Source: Pseudoxanthomonas winnipegensis
Lineage (GTDB): Bacteria; Pseudomonadota; Gammaproteobacteria; Xanthomonadales; Xanthomonadaceae
NCBI RefSeq assembly: GCF_004283755.1
Contig: NZ_SHMH01000002.1
Location: 124,001-188,000 of the forward strand
Direction: 5' to 3'
Length of the DNA stretch: 64,000 bases
The position numbers and the translations under genes were made by a program. Below the pieces are notes generated by a model. The model did not search any database, was not told the origin of the DNA, and was given only the letters and a program-made list of their open reading frames with translations. How positions within the stretch are numbered: the stretch's first letter is position 1; every line of letters starts with the position of its first letter. Of this stretch, positions 41,202 through 49,467 are shown in pieces.

Positions 41202-42755
41202 ATGGCTGATGCCTCCCGCCCGCTGGACCGCTGGCGCCAAGCCCTGCACCGCAAATCGATCGACGTGGTGGTGGCCGACACCGAACGCGCCGGCCTGCAG
41301 CGCAAGCTCGGCGCCGGCAGTCTGCTGATCCTCGGCATCGCCAACATCCTCGGCGCCGGCATCTATGTGATGACCGGCGAGGCCGCGGCCAGCTTCGCCG
41401 GGCCGGCGGTGCTGCTGTCCTTCGTGCTGGCCGCGCTGGCCTGCGGCTTCACCGGGCTGTGCTACGCCGAGCTGTCCTCGGTGATCCCGGTGTCCGGCTC
41501 GGCCTACAGCTATTGCTACGTGACCCTGGGCGAGGGCTGCGCCTGGGCGCTGGGCTGGATGGTGATCCTGGAATACGTGCTGTCGGCCTCGGCGGTGGCG
41601 GCGGGCTTTGCGGGGTATCTCACCAGCCTGCTCGGCGACATCGGCGTGCACGTGCCGGCGTGGCTGGCCACCTCCACCATCACCGCGCTGCAGCAGGACG
41701 GCCATACCGTGCTGGCGAACAGCGGCGGCCTCAATCTGGTGGCCGCGCTGGCGGTGCTGGCGGCGGCCTGCGTGCTGATCGCCGGGGTCAGCCAGTCGGC
41801 GCTGGTCAATGCGGTGCTGGTGGTCATCAAGGTGGGCGTGCTGGTGTCCTTCATCGCGGTCGGGGCGCGCTATGTGGACAGCGCGCACTGGCAGCCGTTC
41901 CTGCCGGCCAACGAAGGCGGCTTCGCCTACGGCTGGCCGGGCGTGCTGCGCGCGGCGGCGATGCTGTTCTTCGCCTATCTGGGCTTCGAGACCGTGTCGA
42001 TGGCGGCCTCGGAGACGCGCAACCCGCGCCGCGATGTGCCCTTCGGCATCCTCGGCTCGCTGGTGGTGTGCACGCTGCTGTACGTCGCCGCCGGCGCGGT
42101 GCTGACCGGGATCGTGCCGTTCCGTGAGCTGGGCGTGCCCGATCCGGTCGCGCTGGCGGTGGATCGCATGGGCTGGCCGTGGTTCGCGGTGCTGATCAAG
42201 ATCGGCGCGCTCACCGGCCTGGGCTCGGTGCTGCTGGCCAATGGCTATGGCGTGTCGCGCGTGGCGGTGAACATCGGTCGCGACGGGCTGCTGCCGGGGC
42301 TGTTCGCGCGCGTGCACCGCACCCGGCGCACGCCGTGGCTGGGCAATCTGACCTTCGGCGTGATCGCCGCGGTGCTGGCGGCGCTGCTGCCGATCGGCGT
42401 GCTCGGCGACCTGATCTGCTTAGGCATCGCCTCGGCCTTCATCGTGGTGTGCATCGCGGTGATGTGGCTGCGTTCGGCCCGGCCGGAGCTGCGTGGCGGC
42501 TTCCGCGTGCCGCTGGGCGGGGTGTGGATCGGCAAGGCCTGGATCGGCACCGTGCCGGTGCTGGGCATCGTGCTGTGCCTGACCATGATGGCGCCGGTGC
42601 TGGGCGACATGGTCCAGCAGGTGCGTCGCGGCGATCCGCTGGCCGCGCTGATCCTGGCCGGCTACGTCCTGGCCGGCGCGCTCGTCTACGTCTTCTATGG
42701 CCAGCGCCGCGGGCGGCGCCTGGCGTATGCCGCCGCGCAGCCAACGGAATCCTGA
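41202..42755 (+). CDS. APC-family amino acid/amine permease
   Basis: This 517-residue inner-membrane permease has about 12 predicted helices beginning SLLILGIANILGAGIYVMTGEAAA (the APC signature), then AELSSVIPVSGSAYSYCYVTLGE and helix 8 region LGSVLLANGYGVSRVAVNIGRDG. The latter, together with FFAYLGFETVSMAASETRNPRRDVP, is characteristic of cationic amino acid transporters. ATG at 41202 follows AGGA; earlier in-frame starts are possible. Its stop overlaps the amidase start (TGATG), so the two are translationally coupled. It likely imports the amino acid or amine released or carried by the receptor's substrate. Confidence 0.9.
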   Translation: MADASRPLDRWRQALHRKSIDVVVADTERAGLQRKLGAGSLLILGIANILGAGIYVMTGEAAASFAGPAVLLSFVLAALACGFTGLCYAELSSVIPVSGSAYSYCYVTLGEGCAWALGWMVILEYVLSASAVAAGFAGYLTSLLGDIGVHVPAWLATSTITALQQDGHTVLANSGGLNLVAALAVLAAACVLIAGVSQSALVNAVLVVIKVGVLVSFIAVGARYVDSAHWQPFLPANEGGFAYGWPGVLRAAAMLFFAYLGFETVSMAASETRNPRRDVPFGILGSLVVCTLLYVAAGAVLTGIVPFRELGVPDPVALAVDRMGWPWFAVLIKIGALTGLGSVLLANGYGVSRVAVNIGRDGLLPGLFARVHRTRRTPWLGNLTFGVIAAVLAALLPIGVLGDLICLGIASAFIVVCIAVMWLRSARPELRGGFRVPLGGVWIGKAWIGTVPVLGIVLCLTMMAPVLGDMVQQVRRGDPLAALILAGYVLAGALVYVFYGQRRGRRLAYAAAQPTES

Positions 42756-44206
42756 TGTCCTTGCCCTCTGTATCGCTGTCCCAGGCCTTGTCGCTGGGAC
42801 GCCTCGACGCGCACGACCAGGCCGCGCTGCTGGCGCGCGGCGAGCTGTCGCCGGCCGAACTGACCGCCGCCGCGATCGCCCGCGCGCGGCACTTCGAGCC
42901 GGCGCTGGGCGCGCTGAGCCACACCGACTTCGCACGCGCGCTGGCGCAGGCCGCCGCGCTATCGCGGCCCGACGCCGACGCGCCGATGCGCGGCGTGCCG
43001 TGGCTGCCGAAGGACTCGCTGCGCGTGATCGGCATGCCGACCCGCGGCGGTTCGCGCAGCCGCACCGGCGTGCCGGCCAGCGACCAGCACGCGTTCGCGC
43101 AACGCTGCGCCGACGCGGGCCTGGTCGCGCTGGGCAAGAGCGCGATGCCGGAGTTCGGCCTGATGGGCGTGACCGAATCGCTGCTCGGTCCGGTCACGCG
43201 CAACCCGTGGTCGCTGGCTTATTCGCCCGGCGGCTCCAGCGGCGGCGCCGGCGCGGCGCTGGCCGCGGGCGTGGTGCCGCTGGCGCACGGCAGCGACGGC
43301 GCCGGTTCGATCCGCATCCCCGCCTCGGCCTGCGGGGTGGTGGGCCTCAAGCCCGGCCGCGGCACCACGGTGCGCGTGCGGGCGCGCCATCCGATCGAGG
43401 ACCTGATCGTCACCGACAGCCTGATGTCGCGCAGCGTGCGCGACAGCGCCTGGGCCTTCGCCGCGCTGCATCCGGATCGCCCGGCGCCGGTCACCGCGCC
43501 GCTGACGCGTCCGCTGCGCATCGCGCTGGTGGCCGAGACGCTGCAGGGCGTGGCGCCCGATGCGCAGGTCGCCGCGGCGCTGGCGCAGGCGGCGGCGCTG
43601 TGCGAATCGCTGGGACATCGCGTCGAGCTCGCCTCGCTGCCGCTGTGCGGTGCGCAGGTGTTCGAGGCGGCGATGACGCTGTGGTCGCATCTGGGCGCCG
43701 ATGCGCTGGACCTGGCCGAGATCGCCTTCGGCGCGGCCGGCGCGCGCGCGGCGCTGGAGCCGTTCACCGTCGGTCTGTCGGACTGGAACCGCGCTCACTG
43801 CGGCGTGGCCGAGCTGGAGCGCGCCTATGCGGTGCTGGCCGCGCTGCCGGCCGCGTTCAAGGCCTTCCATGCGCGCTATGACGTGCTGCTGACGCCGACC
43901 CTGCGCGCGCCGCCGCCGCTGATCGGCACCTTCGCGCCGGACGGCGATTTCGCCGCGGTGTTCGGCGGCATGTTCGACTGGATGGGCTACACGCCGCTGC
44001 AGAACCTGGCCGGCACGCCGGCCATCAGCCTGCCGCTGGCCCACGGCGAGGACGGCCTGCCGATCGGCGTGCAGTTCGCCGCCGATCGCGGCCAGGAACC
44101 GCTGCTGCTGGCCCTGGCCCTGCAGCTCGAATCGGCCGCGCCCTGGCGCGACCGCTGGCCGCCGGTGTCGGTGGCCGCCTCTGAATCCGGCAAGGACACA
44201 CACTGA
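42755..44206 (+). CDS. Amidase-signature hydrolase
   Basis: This 483-residue serine amidase is of the amidase-signature family, with the Ser-cisSer-Lys triad: Lys in WLPKDSL, cis-Ser in SPGGSSGGAGAAL and nucleophile Ser in DGAGSIRIPAS. Length is typical. It hydrolyses amide bonds of small amides or carboxylic amides in the cytoplasm; no signal peptide is present. The start overlaps the permease stop and its own stop overlaps the next start (TGATG). The substrate is unknown and probably enters through the permease. Confidence 0.92.
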   Translation: MSLPSVSLSQALSLGRLDAHDQAALLARGELSPAELTAAAIARARHFEPALGALSHTDFARALAQAAALSRPDADAPMRGVPWLPKDSLRVIGMPTRGGSRSRTGVPASDQHAFAQRCADAGLVALGKSAMPEFGLMGVTESLLGPVTRNPWSLAYSPGGSSGGAGAALAAGVVPLAHGSDGAGSIRIPASACGVVGLKPGRGTTVRVRARHPIEDLIVTDSLMSRSVRDSAWAFAALHPDRPAPVTAPLTRPLRIALVAETLQGVAPDAQVAAALAQAAALCESLGHRVELASLPLCGAQVFEAAMTLWSHLGADALDLAEIAFGAAGARAALEPFTVGLSDWNRAHCGVAELERAYAVLAALPAAFKAFHARYDVLLTPTLRAPPPLIGTFAPDGDFAAVFGGMFDWMGYTPLQNLAGTPAISLPLAHGEDGLPIGVQFAADRGQEPLLLALALQLESAAPWRDRWPPVSVAASESGKDTH

Positions 44207-44847
44207 TGGGACATGCCCGCGACAGCCGCTTCGCCGCGCGCGACACCGACGACCTGCTGCGCCTGCTCGCCACCCAGCCGCTGGCCTGGCTGGTGTCGGC
44301 CGGCGGCGAGGATGCCTGCTTCAGCCCGCTGCCGCTGCGCGCGCAGCTGGACGAGGCGGGCGAACTGATCGGCCTGATGGGCCACCTGGCCAGGCGCAAT
44401 CCGCACGTGGCGCGCCTGGCGCGCGATCCGCAGGCCACCGCGCTGGTGCTGGGCCCGCAGGCCTATGTCTCGCCGAGCTGGCTGGACGATCGCACCCAGG
44501 CGCCGACCTGGAACTACGCCGCGGCGGTGTTCCAGTTGGAGGTCACCTTAAGCGAGGCGCCGCAGGACATCGCGGCCGAACTCGATGCCCTGGTCACGCA
44601 GATGGAGGCCGGGCGCGCGCGCGCCTGGGCGCTGGAGGAGATGGGCGAGCGCTATGCGCGCCTGGCGCTCGGGGTGACCGCGCTGCGCGGCCGCATCGTG
44701 GCCCGGCATTCGACCTTCAAGCTCGGCCAGGACGAGGCCCGCCACGACTTCGCCCAGATCCTGGCGGGGCTGAGCGCCGGCGGCGAGGACACGCTGGTGG
44801 CGTGGATGCGCGACTTCGCCGAGCGCGAACACGGAGGCGCCGCATGA
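44206..44847 (+). CDS. PaiB-like FMN-binding protein
   Basis: This 213-residue protein is of the PaiB (FMN-binding negative regulator) family: MGHLARRNPHVARLA, AYVSPSWLDDRTQAPTWNYAAA and the C-terminal RHSTFKLGQDEARHDFAQILAGL fit the family. It has a split-barrel flavin fold. PaiB in Bacillus affects protease production; here its role within an amide/peptide operon is unknown and may be enzymatic. Its stop overlaps the next start (ATGA at 44844), so translation is coupled. Confidence 0.85.
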   Translation: MGHARDSRFAARDTDDLLRLLATQPLAWLVSAGGEDACFSPLPLRAQLDEAGELIGLMGHLARRNPHVARLARDPQATALVLGPQAYVSPSWLDDRTQAPTWNYAAAVFQLEVTLSEAPQDIAAELDALVTQMEAGRARAWALEEMGERYARLALGVTALRGRIVARHSTFKLGQDEARHDFAQILAGLSAGGEDTLVAWMRDFAEREHGGAA

Positions 44848-45827
44848 GTGCCTCGCTGGATGCGCTGGACCCGCAGCTGCGCCGTTTCGTCGAGGGTGTA
44901 TGCGAGGAAGGCACGCGCCTGCGCGCAGGCCGCGCGCTGGACTGGCCACAGCGGCGCGAGATCGCCGCGCAGGTGCGTGCGCCCTGGTGCGCGGGCGGCC
45001 CGGCGATGCAGCATGTCGAAGACCATAGGCTGGAAGCCGAAGGCCAGGCCTTCCGCGTGCGCGTGCTGCGCCCGTCCACCGCACCGAAGAACGCACCGGC
45101 CCTGTTCTACCTCCACGGCGGCGGCTGGTGCATGTTCAGCATCGACACGCACGACCGGCTGCTGCGCACCTACGCGCACGAGGCAGGCGTGGTGGTGGTG
45201 GCGATCGATTACGCGCTCTCGCCCGAGCATCGCTATCCGCTGGCGCTGCAGCAGTGCGAGGCCGCGCTGGCCTGGCTGCGCGCGCAGGCAGGGACGCTGG
45301 GTATCGACGCCGGGCAGCTGGCGCTGGGCGGCGACTCGGCCGGCGGCAATCTGGCCGTCGCCACCGCGCTGCGGCTGCGCCAGGCGCAGGCCTTGTCCGG
45401 CGTGCGGGCCCTGCTGCTCAATTACGGGGCCTTCGATACGCGGATCTCCGCCGCCGCGGCGCGCCTGGGCACACCGGAGGATCTGCTGACCGTGGCGGAG
45501 ATGGAAGAATTCTGGACCAGCTACCTCGGCCCCGACGCGATGAGCAACGACGATCCCCTGGCGCAGCCGCTGCGCGCCGACCTGCACGGCCTGCCGCCGG
45601 CCCTGCTGCTCTATGGCGATCGCGACGTGCTGGGCGAACAGAGCGTCCTCATGGCCCAGCGCCTGCGCGAGGCCGGTGGTCAGGTCGAGCTGCGCCGCTA
45701 CCTGGGCGCGCCGCATAGTTTCGTCGAGGCCATGGCCGTGTCCGAGCAGGCACGCGCGGCGGTGGCCACGGGCGCGGCCTGGCTGCGCCGCCATCTGGTT
45801 TCTTCCTCGCAGGAGAGCGCCGCATGA
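44844..45827 (+). CDS. Alpha/beta hydrolase, hormone-sensitive-lipase type
   Basis: This 327-residue cytoplasmic esterase has the HGGGW oxyanion motif (YLHGGGWCMFS), the nucleophile elbow GDSAGGN and the Asp-His pair YGDRDVLGEQ and GAPHSFVE. These match the HSL/arylacetamide-deacetylase group, which hydrolyses short acyl esters or amides. It is coupled to PaiB by ATGA overlap and to the peptidase gene by another. It could process side chains of the imported compound. Confidence 0.9.
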   Translation: MSASLDALDPQLRRFVEGVCEEGTRLRAGRALDWPQRREIAAQVRAPWCAGGPAMQHVEDHRLEAEGQAFRVRVLRPSTAPKNAPALFYLHGGGWCMFSIDTHDRLLRTYAHEAGVVVVAIDYALSPEHRYPLALQQCEAALAWLRAQAGTLGIDAGQLALGGDSAGGNLAVATALRLRQAQALSGVRALLLNYGAFDTRISAAAARLGTPEDLLTVAEMEEFWTSYLGPDAMSNDDPLAQPLRADLHGLPPALLLYGDRDVLGEQSVLMAQRLREAGGQVELRRYLGAPHSFVEAMAVSEQARAAVATGAAWLRRHLVSSSQESAA

Positions 45828-47812
45828 AGCGGATCGTGTTGAGCTGCCTGTTCGCCGTGTGCTGCGGCATGGGCGCGATGTCGGCGGGGGCGCAGACGCC
45901 CGCGTCCCCGCATCTGCCGACGCCGGCCGACTTCGTCGCGCTGGCGCAGGTGGGCGATCCGCAGATCAGCCCGGACGGCGCGCGCATCGCCTACGGGGTG
46001 GCTACGCCGCAGGACGATGGCAAGCCCGCGCGCCGCCAGCTGCAGCTGATCGCCGCGACCGGCACGGCCGCGCCGCGGCCGCTGGACGGCGCCGGCAAGG
46101 CCGACGACAGCGCGCCGCAGTGGTCGGCCGACGGGCGCCAGCTCCTGTTCCTGTCCGATCGTGCCTTGCCCGGCGCCGAGGCGGCGCCGAAGCCCGCGGC
46201 GACGCAGGTCTGGCGCGTGGACGCCGAAGGCCGCCAGGCCAGGGCGCTGACCCGCGCGGCCAGCGACGTCGCCAGCTTCGCGCTGTCGGCCGATGGCACG
46301 CGACTGGCGTATCTGGCGATCGATCCGCCCTCGCCGGCGATGCAGGCGCGCATCGCCGCCAAGGACGATGCGGTCGAGGTCGATCATCCGCGCCTGTTCA
46401 AGCGCCTGTGGGTGCAGGACCTGGCCGGCGGTGAGGCCCGCGTGCTGAGCCCGCCCGGCCTGCAGGTGCAGGACGTGGCCTGGGCGCCGGACGGCCGGAC
46501 GCTGGCGCTGCGCGTGTCCGACGACACCACGCTGAACGGCTACTGGTACCGGTCGCGCGTGGTGCTGCTGTCGCTGGCCGATGGCACGCTCAGCCCGCCG
46601 CTGGAGCCGATGGCCTCGGCGTTCCCGCTGCAGTTCTCGCCCGACGGGACCCGGCTGCTGTACGGCCGCATCGCGCCCTACGGCATGGTCGCCACCGTGT
46701 ACGCGCACGACCTGGCCAGCGGCAAGCGCGTGGCGCTGGCCGAGGACTGGCCCGGCACGCTGTGGCTGGCGCGCTGGCAGGACAGCCGCACGCTGATCGC
46801 GCAGGGGCTGCGCGGCGTGCGCGGCGAATTCCTGCGCGTCGATGCCGACACCGGCGCATGGCGCACCCTGGCCACGCCGCAGATCGCCTATCCCAGCTTC
46901 AGCACCGCGCGCACCGGCCGCACCGCCTTCATCGGCCTGCGCGATGCCCAGCCGGCCGAGGTGTGGACCCTGGACGGCGGCAAGCTCACCGCGCGCACCG
47001 ACACCAATCCGCAGGTCGCCGGCTGGGCGCATGGCCAGGTGCGCGAGCTGGCGTGGACGTCCTCGAAGGACGGCCGCCGCATCACCGGCGTGCTGCTCAC
47101 CCCGCCCGGCTGGAAGGCCGGCACGCCGCTGCCCACGCTGGTCCAGGTGCATGGCGGCCCGGCCGAGGCCTGGTGGTCGGGCTGGATGGGCTCCTGGCAC
47201 GACTGGGCGCAGTTGCTGTCCACGCGCGGCTATGCCGTGTTCCTGCCCAACCCGCGCGGCTCGGAAGGGCAGGGCCGCGCCTTCACCGAGCTGGCCCGCC
47301 ACGACTGGGGCGGCGCCGACTTCCAGGACCTGCTCGACGGCGTGTACATGCTCGAACGCGAAGGCGTGATCGACCCGCAGCGCCTAGGCATCGGCGGCTG
47401 GAGCTACGGCGGCTACATGTCGGCCTGGGCGGTGACCCAGTCCAGGCGCTTCAAGACCGCGATCGTCGGCGCGGGCGTGATCGATATCGGCGCGGCGGCG
47501 CTGACCACCGACGTGCCGACCTACGCGCCGGGCTACTTCGGCGACCCGGTGACCCACCGCGCCGAGTACGACGCGCATTCGCCGATCCGCTACGTGGACC
47601 GGGTGAGCGCGCCGGTGCTGATCCTGCACGGCGAGGCCGACGCACGCGTGCCGCTGAGCCAGGGACAGATGTTCTATCGCGCGCTCAAGTTCCATGGCAC
47701 GCCGGTGGAGATGGTGACCTATCCGCGCGGGCCGCACTGGTTCACCGAGCAGGCCGCCGGCCGCGACGTCCAGCAGCGCGTGCTGGACTGGCTCGACACG
47801 CACCTGCGCTGA
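45824..47812 (+). CDS. S9-family peptidase (prolyl oligopeptidase type)
   Basis: This 662-residue exported peptidase has a signal peptide (MKRIVLSCLFAVCCGMGAMSAGA) and an N-terminal beta-propeller, followed by a catalytic alpha/beta domain. The Ser is in GGWSYGGYMSAW, the Asp in LHGEADARVPLSQG and the His in YPRGPHWFTEQ. S9 enzymes trim peptides or dipeptides, often after proline or alanine. In this operon it would act in the periplasm on a peptide imported by the receptor. It ends 15 bases before the convergent GH30 gene. Confidence 0.92.
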   Translation: MKRIVLSCLFAVCCGMGAMSAGAQTPASPHLPTPADFVALAQVGDPQISPDGARIAYGVATPQDDGKPARRQLQLIAATGTAAPRPLDGAGKADDSAPQWSADGRQLLFLSDRALPGAEAAPKPAATQVWRVDAEGRQARALTRAASDVASFALSADGTRLAYLAIDPPSPAMQARIAAKDDAVEVDHPRLFKRLWVQDLAGGEARVLSPPGLQVQDVAWAPDGRTLALRVSDDTTLNGYWYRSRVVLLSLADGTLSPPLEPMASAFPLQFSPDGTRLLYGRIAPYGMVATVYAHDLASGKRVALAEDWPGTLWLARWQDSRTLIAQGLRGVRGEFLRVDADTGAWRTLATPQIAYPSFSTARTGRTAFIGLRDAQPAEVWTLDGGKLTARTDTNPQVAGWAHGQVRELAWTSSKDGRRITGVLLTPPGWKAGTPLPTLVQVHGGPAEAWWSGWMGSWHDWAQLLSTRGYAVFLPNPRGSEGQGRAFTELARHDWGGADFQDLLDGVYMLEREGVIDPQRLGIGGWSYGGYMSAWAVTQSRRFKTAIVGAGVIDIGAAALTTDVPTYAPGYFGDPVTHRAEYDAHSPIRYVDRVSAPVLILHGEADARVPLSQGQMFYRALKFHGTPVEMVTYPRGPHWFTEQAAGRDVQQRVLDWLDTHLR

Positions 47813-47827
47813 GGCTCCGGACAGGCC

Positions 47828-49261
47828 CTAGCGCGCCGGCGCCCAGGTGAAGGTCGCCAGGGTGCGCGCGGGCAGGGTGGCGTGGAAGCCGACCGCGCCC
47901 TCGCGCACCGAGAACGTGCGCGGCGCCTGCGCACTGTTGGTGACCACCAGCACGCGCCCACCGTCGGCGTTGACGAAGGCCACATTGTCCACGCCGTCCA
48001 CCTCGCCGCTGGACTCGACGCGCCGCGCGCCGGGCCGCACGAAGCGGCTGGCATGGGCCAGCGCGTAGTACTCGTCGGTGCGGGTGACCGCGCCGCTGCG
48101 GGTGTCGACGTCGACCACGCCGCGGCAGGTGTCGCAGCCGCCCGCGTGCGGGCCGCCGTCCTGGTCCAGCACCAGGTTCCAGAACAGCACGCCGCGCGCG
48201 CCGTGGCGCACCGATTCGATGATCAGGCGGCGCGCCTGCAGGGTCAGGCCGCCGCTGCGCAGCGGTTCCCAGTCGCCGCCCGAACACTCGGTCAGGTAGA
48301 CGTCCTTGTCGGGAAAAGCCTGCTGCACCCTGGACTGCGCGTCCGGCGTGCCACCGTAGCAATGCCAGGCTACCGCGGCAATGTAGCGGTTGGCCTTGGT
48401 ATCGCGCAGCACGGCCAGCGGTTCCTCGGGCTTGTCCCAGTTGTGGTCCCAGTCGAACAGCAGCGGCGCCGCCCGGCCGCGCGCCGCCAGCAGCGGGCCG
48501 AGGTGCTCGCCGATGAAGCGGGCCCGCGCCGGCGCGTTGAGGCGCATGCCGGGATAGTCCTTGGGCTCGAAATCCGGCTCGTTCTGCACGGTCAGCGCCC
48601 AGATCGGGATGCCTTGCTGTGCGTAGGCGTCGACATAGCGCAGCAGATAGCGGGCGAACGCGTCGTAGGCCGCCGGGTCGAGCGTGCCGCGCACCAGGCT
48701 GCGGTTGGACTTCATCCACGCCGGCGCGCTCCACGGCGAGGCCATGACCTTGAGCTGCGGATTGATCGCCAGCGCCGCGCGCGTCACCGGCACCACGTCG
48801 CCCAGGTTGGGCGCGATGGAGAAGTGCGCCAGCTGCGGATCGGGCGCATCGCCCGGCGTGTCGTCCAGCGAATAGTGATGGCGCGAGAAATCCGAGGCGC
48901 CGATGGTCAGCCGGGTGAAGCCCAGGCCCAGCCCGCCGTCCTGGCGGCCGAACAGCTCGCGCAGCAGCGCCTCGCGCGCGGGCGCCGGCAGCTGCTGCAG
49001 CACCTGCGCGGAGGCATCGGTGATCGAGGCACCGAAGCCGACCATCGTTTGGCGCGGCGCCTCGGCCTGGACCTCGATCGCGATCGGCAGCGCCGCCGGC
49101 GCGCCCAGCGCGATGGGCGCCATCGGCGCCAGCGCCTGGCGATGATCGTGCGTGGTCAGCCACGCCTGCACCTGCGGCGGCGCCGGCTCGGACGCAGTGG
49201 CGGACAGGGCGAAGGCGAGGAACAGGCCGGGCAGACCTGTGCGAAACGACTGCCGGTTCAT
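47828..49261 (-). CDS. Glycoside hydrolase family 30 protein
   Basis: This 477-residue exported glycosidase is of the GH30 clan (glucosylceramidase/beta-1,6-glucanase type). The signal peptide begins MNRQSFRTGLPGLFLAFAL. The acid/base glutamate is in LTVQNEPDFEP, the nucleophile glutamate in YLTECSGGDW, and the family stretch KVMASPWSAPAWMKS is intact. The ATG at 49261 (or 49276) was chosen for the signal peptide. The gene diverges from a sugar-type TonB receptor with LacI-type operators between, so an extracellular glycan is probably the substrate. Which glycan is unknown. Confidence 0.9.
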   Translation of the reverse strand: MNRQSFRTGLPGLFLAFALSATASEPAPPQVQAWLTTHDHRQALAPMAPIALGAPAALPIAIEVQAEAPRQTMVGFGASITDASAQVLQQLPAPAREALLRELFGRQDGGLGLGFTRLTIGASDFSRHHYSLDDTPGDAPDPQLAHFSIAPNLGDVVPVTRAALAINPQLKVMASPWSAPAWMKSNRSLVRGTLDPAAYDAFARYLLRYVDAYAQQGIPIWALTVQNEPDFEPKDYPGMRLNAPARARFIGEHLGPLLAARGRAAPLLFDWDHNWDKPEEPLAVLRDTKANRYIAAVAWHCYGGTPDAQSRVQQAFPDKDVYLTECSGGDWEPLRSGGLTLQARRLIIESVRHGARGVLFWNLVLDQDGGPHAGGCDTCRGVVDVDTRSGAVTRTDEYYALAHASRFVRPGARRVESSGEVDGVDNVAFVNADGGRVLVVTNSAQAPRTFSVREGAVGFHATLPARTLATFTWAPAR

Positions 49262-49380
49262 GCTGCGCGGCCTCATCGACGGCCCCACAACCTGCCTCAA
49301 GCCTGCGCCAATGACATGCTGCGCCGCGCAAGATCCGCATCGCGCGGCGTGTGTCGGCGGCGCTCTGGCGTGGCGCACGT

Positions 49381-49414
49381 GCAATCGATTGCTTCAAGGC
49401 GTGCAATCGATTGA
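49381..49414. promoter_or_regulatory. Tandem LacI-type operators
   Basis: GCAATCGATTGC (49381-49392, perfect palindrome) and GCAATCGATTGA (49403-49414) are centred 22 bases apart, two turns of the helix. The second overlaps the -35 element TTGACA of the receptor promoter, so a bound repressor would block it and possibly the GH30 promoter too. No LacI gene is in the window. A related core occurs at 38626-38635. Confidence 0.75.
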
Positions 49415-49440
49415 CACGCTTTGGCAGATGGCCGTATCAC
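49411..49440 (+). promoter_or_regulatory. Candidate sigma-70 promoter of the sugar receptor
   Basis: TTGACA (49411-49416) and TATCAC (49435-49440) are separated by 18 bases. The -35 is consensus and the -10 is moderate. It lies about 28 bases before the receptor start and overlaps operator two. Confidence 0.55.
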
Positions 49441-49467
49441 GGCGCCTGTCAGACGCCTGGGAGGGCA

